From: Acidocella sp.
Lineage (GTDB): Bacteria > Pseudomonadota > Alphaproteobacteria > Acetobacterales > Acetobacteraceae
Reading direction: 5' to 3'
Assembly (NCBI GenBank): GCA_028687415.1
Contig: JAQUAC010000002.1
Location: 1 to 27,850 of the forward strand
Length of the DNA stretch: 27,850 nucleotides
In this document: in pieces, positions 23,808 through 27,850 of the stretch
Layout: the number at the start of each line of letters is the position of its first letter
Position numbering within the stretch: position 1 is the stretch's first letter
The notes under the pieces: model-generated
What the model was told of the DNA's origin: nothing
The model's input: the letters and a program-made list of their open reading frames with translations, nothing else
The model's database searches: none
Translations under genes and position numbers: made by a program

Positions 23808-23847
23808 ACGGTCCTCCGGGAATATGTCCCGCAGGGCCGCGCGGGTC

Positions 23848-25176
23848 TCAGAAACGCTGGCCGGGAATCCAGTCCGTGCCCGCCAGCGGCACGCGGGCCA
23901 TGGCGGCGGCCTCAATGGTCAGTGCCACCAGATCCTCGGGCTCCAGATTATGCACATGGCTCTTGCCGCAGGCGCGGGCCAGGGTCTGTGCCTCCAGCGT
24001 CAGCACGCTCAGGTAATTGGCCAGACGGCGGCCGGCGAGCACCGGGTCCAGCCGGGCTTCCAACGCCGGGTTCTGCGTGGTGATGCCGGCGGGGTCGCGT
24101 CCTTCGTGCCAATCATCATACGCTCCGGCGGTGCTGCCGAGTGCCTTGTACTCGGCTTCCCATTTCGGGTCGTTGTCACCCAGCGCGATGAGCGCGCCGG
24201 TGCCAATGGCCACCGCATCGGCACCCAAGGCCAGCGCCTTGGCCACATCCGCTCCGGTGCGGATGCCGCCGGAGACGATGAGCTGAACCTTGCGGTGCAT
24301 GCCCAAATCCTGCAACGCCTGTACGGCGGAACGGATGGCGGAAAGCAGCGGAATGCCGACATGCTCGATAAACACGTCCTGCGTTGCCGCCGTGCCGCCC
24401 TGCATGCCGTCCAGCACCACCACATCCGCCCCGGCCTTCACCGCCAAGGCGACGTCGTAATACGGGCGGCTGGCGCCGACCTTCAGATAGATCGGCGTCT
24501 GCCAATCGGTGATCTCGCGCAGTTCGAGGATCTTGATCTCTAGATCATCAGCGCCGGTCCAGTCCGGATGGCGGCAGGCGGAGCGCTGATCGATACCTTT
24601 CGGCAGATTGCGCATCTGTGCCACGCGGTCGGAAATTTTCTGCCCCAGCAGCATGCCGCCGCCGCCGGGCTTGGCCCCCTGGCCGATAACGATCTCGATG
24701 GCATCCGCCTTGCGCAGGTCATCGGGGTTCATGCCGTAACGCGACGGCAAATACTGATACACCAGCGTTTGCGACTGCCCGCGCTCCTCCGGCGTCATGC
24801 CGCCATCGCCGGTGGTGGTGGAGGTGCCCGCCAGTGTTGCGCCACGCCCCAGTGCCTCTTTTGCGTTGGCGGAGAGCGAGCCGAAGGACATGCCCGCGAT
24901 GGTCACTGGAATTTTCAAATGGATTGGCTTTTTCGCGAAGCGCGTGCCCAGCACCACATCGGTGGAGCATTTCTCGCGGTAGCCTTCCAGCGGGTAACGG
25001 GACATGGAGGCGCCGAGGAACAGCAAGTCGTCGAAATTCGGCACGCGGCGCTTGGTGCCGCCGCCGCGGATGTCGTAAATGCCTGTGGCGGCGGCGCGCT
25101 GGATCTCGGCCACGGTGTACGGGTCGAATGTCGAGGAAAAGCGCGGCGGTGTCTGCGGAAAATGCGATTCAGTCAT
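23848..25176 (-). CDS. FMN-binding glutamate synthase family protein (GlxD / MgsC type)
   Basis: 442 residues. This is the stand-alone equivalent of the FMN synthase domain of glutamate synthase large chain: VTIAGMSFGSLSANAKEALG (91-110), GDGGMTPEERGQSQ, IVIGQGAKPGGGGMLLGQKI, VVLDGMQGGTAATQDVFIEH, and the FMN phosphate loop VSGGIRTGADVAKALALGAD. At the site where GltB has its 3Fe-4S cysteine triad, after GTGALIALG, the sequence is DNDPKWEAEYKALGSTAGAY with no Cys. Partner proteins (amidotransferase and GXGXG subunits) are encoded immediately upstream, one base separating their genes. The complex should transfer an amide nitrogen or methylamine onto an acceptor keto acid, as glutamate synthase or N-methylglutamate synthase does. 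ATG 25176 begins the conserved region; the longer frame reads through the GXGXG gene. Confidence 0.92.
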   Translation of the reverse strand: MTESHFPQTPPRFSSTFDPYTVAEIQRAAATGIYDIRGGGTKRRVPNFDDLLFLGASMSRYPLEGYREKCSTDVVLGTRFAKKPIHLKIPVTIAGMSFGSLSANAKEALGRGATLAGTSTTTGDGGMTPEERGQSQTLVYQYLPSRYGMNPDDLRKADAIEIVIGQGAKPGGGGMLLGQKISDRVAQMRNLPKGIDQRSACRHPDWTGADDLEIKILELREITDWQTPIYLKVGASRPYYDVALAVKAGADVVVLDGMQGGTAATQDVFIEHVGIPLLSAIRSAVQALQDLGMHRKVQLIVSGGIRTGADVAKALALGADAVAIGTGALIALGDNDPKWEAEYKALGSTAGAYDDWHEGRDPAGITTQNPALEARLDPVLAGRRLANYLSVLTLEAQTLARACGKSHVHNLEPEDLVALTIEAAAMARVPLAGTDWIPGQRF

Positions 25177-25177
25177 A

Positions 25178-25867
25178 TCAGTAAGCCCCGGCGTTATCGA
25201 CGTGGAAATTGTAAAGAGCACGGGCCGAGCCGTAGCGGCGGAAGCTGGAGACATCGACCTTGCCGGCCTCGCCCGCCTGCTCCAATAGCGTGTGCAGCTC
25301 GGCGCGGTGTTCGTCGCGAAGTTCTTTTTCCACGCAATCTGCCCCCAGGCTCGCCACGTTGCCGCGTACGTAGAGATGCGCCTCGTAAAGTGAGTCACCC
25401 AGTGCCTCGCCGGCATCTCCAAACACCACCAGGCGGCCGCTCTGGCCCATGAAGGCAGAGAGATGCCCCACCTCGCCCTTCACTACGATGTCGATGCCTT
25501 TCATCGAGATGCCGCAGCGGGCGGAGGCGTTACCCTCAATGACCAGCAGGCCGCCGCGCCCGGTGGCGCCTGCGGACTGGCTGGCATCGCCCTGTACATG
25601 GATCGCACCGGACATCATGTTCTCGCCCACGCCCTGCCCGGCATTGCCGGAGATGCTGATGCGCGCAAGCTTGTTCATGCCGCCGCAGAAATAACCGGCA
25701 TGGCCGTCGATCTCGATGTTGATATTCGCATCGACGCCGACGGCGATGTTGTGCTCGCCCTCAGGGTTGACGATGCGCCAGCGCGTGTCGTTCGTCTCCG
25801 GCGTGAGGTTGTGCAGCAATTGGTTGAGGTCGCGGACCGGCAGGTCCGCCAGGTCGAACAGGCGCAT
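25178..25867 (-). CDS. GXGXG-motif glutamate synthase subunit (GlxC / MgsB type)
   Basis: 229 residues dominated by a right-handed beta-helix like the C-terminal domain of glutamate synthase large chain, with repeated Gly-containing turns such as ISISGNAGQGVGENMMSGAI, ATGRGGLLVIEGNASARCGI and GRLVVFGDAGEALGDSLYEA. In glutamate synthase this domain is structural. It starts four bases after the amidotransferase stop and ends one base before the FMN subunit start (TGATATG). As a separate polypeptide between amidotransferase and FMN subunits it is characteristic of GlxBCD/MgsABC operons. Confidence 0.92.
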   Translation of the reverse strand: MRLFDLADLPVRDLNQLLHNLTPETNDTRWRIVNPEGEHNIAVGVDANINIEIDGHAGYFCGGMNKLARISISGNAGQGVGENMMSGAIHVQGDASQSAGATGRGGLLVIEGNASARCGISMKGIDIVVKGEVGHLSAFMGQSGRLVVFGDAGEALGDSLYEAHLYVRGNVASLGADCVEKELRDEHRAELHTLLEQAGEAGKVDVSSFRRYGSARALYNFHVDNAGAY

Positions 25868-25870
25868 TGT

Positions 25871-26758
25871 TCAGCGCTCCCAGAAATAGACGGTGGCGGG
25901 TTTCGGTTCCCATACGCGCGCCGCGGCGATGCCGGGCAGGCGGGTCAGACTCTTGTACTCGGAGGCGAAGGCGACATAGCGCTCGGTCTCGGCCATCACC
26001 GCGGGCTTGCACGCGATAGGATCACGCAGCACGCCGAAGCCGGATTCAGTGCCGACGACGAAAGTGTAGAAGCCGTCAAGGTCGGATAGGCTCGCCTCCA
26101 GCGCTTGCCCTAGCGTCTTGCCGTCGCGCATAGCGCGGGTAAGGTAGCCCGCCGCCACCTCGCTATCATTCTGCGTGCGGATTTCGATGCCGTCCTGACG
26201 CAGCTCGCGGCGCAGCGAGGAATGGTTGGAGATGGAGCCGTTATGCACGAGACACTGGTCTGCGCCGGTGGTGAAGGGATGCGCACCATCTGTCGTCACC
26301 GCCGATTCCGTGGCCATGCGCGTGTGCGAAATGCCGTGCGTGCCGCTCATCGTGCCGATACCAAAACGCTTGGCAACATCTGTGGGGTAGCCGACCTCTT
26401 TGTACAGCTCCAGGCGCTGGCCCTCGCTCACTACCGTCACGCCGGGGAGTTGCTCGGTCAGTGTGGCGCGCAGCCACGCCACATCGGTGGTGGGAACGGT
26501 CACAACCAGATGCGTGTCACGGGCGATGCATTGCGCTGGGATGCCCAGCGCGGCAATGAAGCTGGCAACCGCTTCCGCGTTATCCACATCAACGCGAAGG
26601 GTAATTTTTGAAAAGCCTGGCGTGCCTGCACCGTAAATCGCGAAACCGGCGGAGTCCGGACCGCGCGAGCACAGGGTTGCCGTCATGGCCTCAAGCATGC
26701 CGCCGAGGTCAGGTTCTAGGTTTCGGTCTTTCAGAAAAAGACCGGCTATGCCGCACAT
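25871..26758 (-). CDS. Class II glutamine amidotransferase subunit (GlxB / MgsA type)
   Basis: 295 residues beginning MCGIAGLFLKDRNLEPDLG: after Met removal Cys2 is the N-terminal nucleophile that hydrolyses glutamine. Further family motifs are ISHTRMATESAVTTDGAHPF and CLVHNGSISNHSSLRRELR, which include the conserved Arg, Asn and Gly glutamine-binding residues, and QNDSEVAAGYLTRAMRDGK. It corresponds to the GATase domain of glutamate synthase split into its own protein. AAGGAG seven bases before ATG 26758 fixes the start; a frame to 26875 would bury the Cys. It supplies ammonia or the amide group to the FMN subunit encoded downstream. Confidence 0.93.
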   Translation of the reverse strand: MCGIAGLFLKDRNLEPDLGGMLEAMTATLCSRGPDSAGFAIYGAGTPGFSKITLRVDVDNAEAVASFIAALGIPAQCIARDTHLVVTVPTTDVAWLRATLTEQLPGVTVVSEGQRLELYKEVGYPTDVAKRFGIGTMSGTHGISHTRMATESAVTTDGAHPFTTGADQCLVHNGSISNHSSLRRELRQDGIEIRTQNDSEVAAGYLTRAMRDGKTLGQALEASLSDLDGFYTFVVGTESGFGVLRDPIACKPAVMAETERYVAFASEYKSLTRLPGIAAARVWEPKPATVYFWER

Positions 26759-26783
26759 GGCGAACTCCTTATTATTTTGAGGA

Positions 26784-27850
26784 TCAGAAAAAGCTGAGGT
26801 AACGCGCCGTCTCCCAATCGGAGACATGGCGGTGGTAATCGGTCCATTCATCCTGCTTGAGCGTGATGAATTCATCGACGAAGCGTTCGCCGAGCTGCTC
26901 GCGCAGCAGCGGGCTTTTGGCCAGCGCGTCGATGGCTTCCTGCAAATTGCGCGGCAGGGTTTCCACCTGCATCTCCCGTAGCTGCTGCGGTGTGACAGCG
27001 TAGAAATTGACGTTATGCGCGGGGCCGGGGTCGAGTTCGCGGTCGATACCGTCCAGCCCGGCGGCGATGATGGCGGCCAGCGCCAGATATTGGTTCATAC
27101 CGGAATCGCCAGTGCGGACCTCAAGCCGTCCGTGCGGGATGCGCACCATGGCCGTACGGTTATTATCGCCATAAGCGATGAACACGGGCGCCCAGGTGGT
27201 ACCGGAGAGCGTGCGCCCCGCCACCAGGCGTTTATAGGAATTCACAGATGGCGCCAGTATGGCGGTGAGGGCCGCCGCATGCCGCAGTAGCCCGGCGGTG
27301 AAGTGATAAGCCAGTTTGGAGAGCCCCATGCCGGAGGGGTCGCTCTCGTCGAAGAACAGATTACGCCCCTGTGCATCGGCCATGGAACAATGCACATGCA
27401 TGCCATTGCCGGTGATATCCGCGCGCGGCTTGGGCATGAAGGAACAGAGCGCGCCCAGTTCATTGGCGATCTCACCTGCTGCCATCTTGAAAAAATTGAT
27501 CTGGTCGGCGGCATTCATGGCGTCGGCATAGCGGAAATTGATCTCGTACTGGCCGTTCGCGTCCTCATGGTCGATTTGGTAGACGTCAATCCCCACCGCT
27601 TGCAGGGATTGCGTCAGCCGGTCCAAAAATTCTCCGGCGCGAGAAAGCCCCCTGTAATCATAAGCGGGTTTGCGCAGCGTGTCGGAAGCATCGAAGGGCG
27701 CGAAACCGCCATTTGCCTTGCGCGTGAACAGGCTGAACTCCGGCTCCAGCCCGGCATTGAACACCCAGCCGCGCTCGGTCAGCCGCGCTACTTGGTGGGC
27801 GAGAATGTTCCTGGGGTCCAGCGGGTGTGGCTGGCCGTTGACGGTGCCGG
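26784..27850 (-). CDS. Glutamine synthetase-type ligase (GlnT / GmaS-like), 5' end cut by window
   Basis: At least 355 residues visible; the frame is open to the right edge. A type III glutamate-ammonia-ligase-like protein: FNAGLEPEFSLF and ANGQYEINFRYADA (metal- and ammonium-site strands), ADITGNGMHVHCS, APSVNSYKRLVAG, NNRTAMVRIPHGRLEVRTGD, and a C-terminus HRHVSDWETARYLSFF. The GTG at 27764 is internal; the frame continues upstream with GTVNGQPHPLDPRNILAHQV. Enzymes of this subgroup make glutamine or, as GmaS, gamma-glutamylmethylamide from glutamate, ATP and methylamine. The order ligase, amidotransferase, GXGXG, FMN subunit is that of glnT-glxBCD and gmaS-mgsABC. Sequence alone does not decide the amine substrate; NMG dehydrogenase genes are not in the window. 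Confidence 0.92.
   Translation of the reverse strand, partial: GTVNGQPHPLDPRNILAHQVARLTERGWVFNAGLEPEFSLFTRKANGGFAPFDASDTLRKPAYDYRGLSRAGEFLDRLTQSLQAVGIDVYQIDHEDANGQYEINFRYADAMNAADQINFFKMAAGEIANELGALCSFMPKPRADITGNGMHVHCSMADAQGRNLFFDESDPSGMGLSKLAYHFTAGLLRHAAALTAILAPSVNSYKRLVAGRTLSGTTWAPVFIAYGDNNRTAMVRIPHGRLEVRTGDSGMNQYLALAAIIAAGLDGIDRELDPGPAHNVNFYAVTPQQLREMQVETLPRNLQEAIDALAKSPLLREQLGERFVDEFITLKQDEWTDYHRHVSDWETARYLSFF

Noticed and set aside
23817..23831. CGGGA/TCCCG hairpin between the XRE-cupin gene and the Glx operon
   Set aside because: Only five base pairs with no T-tract; too weak to call a terminator on its own.
24568..25452. A 294-codon plus-strand frame opposite the FMN and GXGXG genes
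   Set aside because: Shadow frame crossing two well-defined coupled genes.

Overview
The window is high-GC, gene-dense bacterial DNA. Gene content and protein sequence suggest an alphaproteobacterium, most plausibly from the Acetobacteraceae or a neighbouring acid-tolerant group. The pointers are the STAS-MlaE fusion, the GlxB/C/D plus type III glutamine synthetase block, an HdeD-like protein and the alphaproteobacterial style of chemoreceptor hairpin. This placement is inference, because there is no rRNA or other marker here.

Layout, left to right. Positions 1-3337 hold the end of a LysR regulator and a large dCache chemoreceptor behind an AT-rich promoter region. Positions 3465-6914 are a tight four-gene Mla/MCE lipid-transport operon: STAS-fused permease, ATPase, MCE protein and lipoprotein. 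Positions 6915-8898 form a lower-GC patch with decayed transposase fragments (IS6-type and possibly IS5-type), a lipoprotein L,D-transpeptidase and a small ORF coupled to it. An OmpA-type porin follows at 8899-9963. Then come a LysR regulator divergent from ilvD (10254-13110), a strong hairpin, and a convergent P-type cation ATPase (13353-15914).

Positions 16369-19674 hold the most unusual block: a 32-codon ORF with a strong ribosome site, an aldehyde dehydrogenase lacking the usual general-base glutamate, a short GMC flavoprotein and a four-helix CopD-like membrane protein, all tightly spaced. It looks like a dedicated alcohol/aldehyde redox module whose chemistry may differ from textbook. 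Small membrane proteins (DUF2892 and HdeD families) flank an IS110 transposase scrap at 19842-20949.

The right end is nitrogen metabolism. An Lrp/AsnC regulator is divergent from alanine dehydrogenase (ald), which ends in a good terminator. An XRE-cupin regulator then converges on a four-gene operon read leftward: type III glutamine synthetase (cut by the window edge), class II amidotransferase, GXGXG protein and FMN glutamate-synthase-like protein. This is the GlnT-GlxBCD arrangement, homologous to gmaS-mgsABC of the N-methylglutamate pathway. No tRNA, rRNA, CRISPR array or intact mobile element was found.
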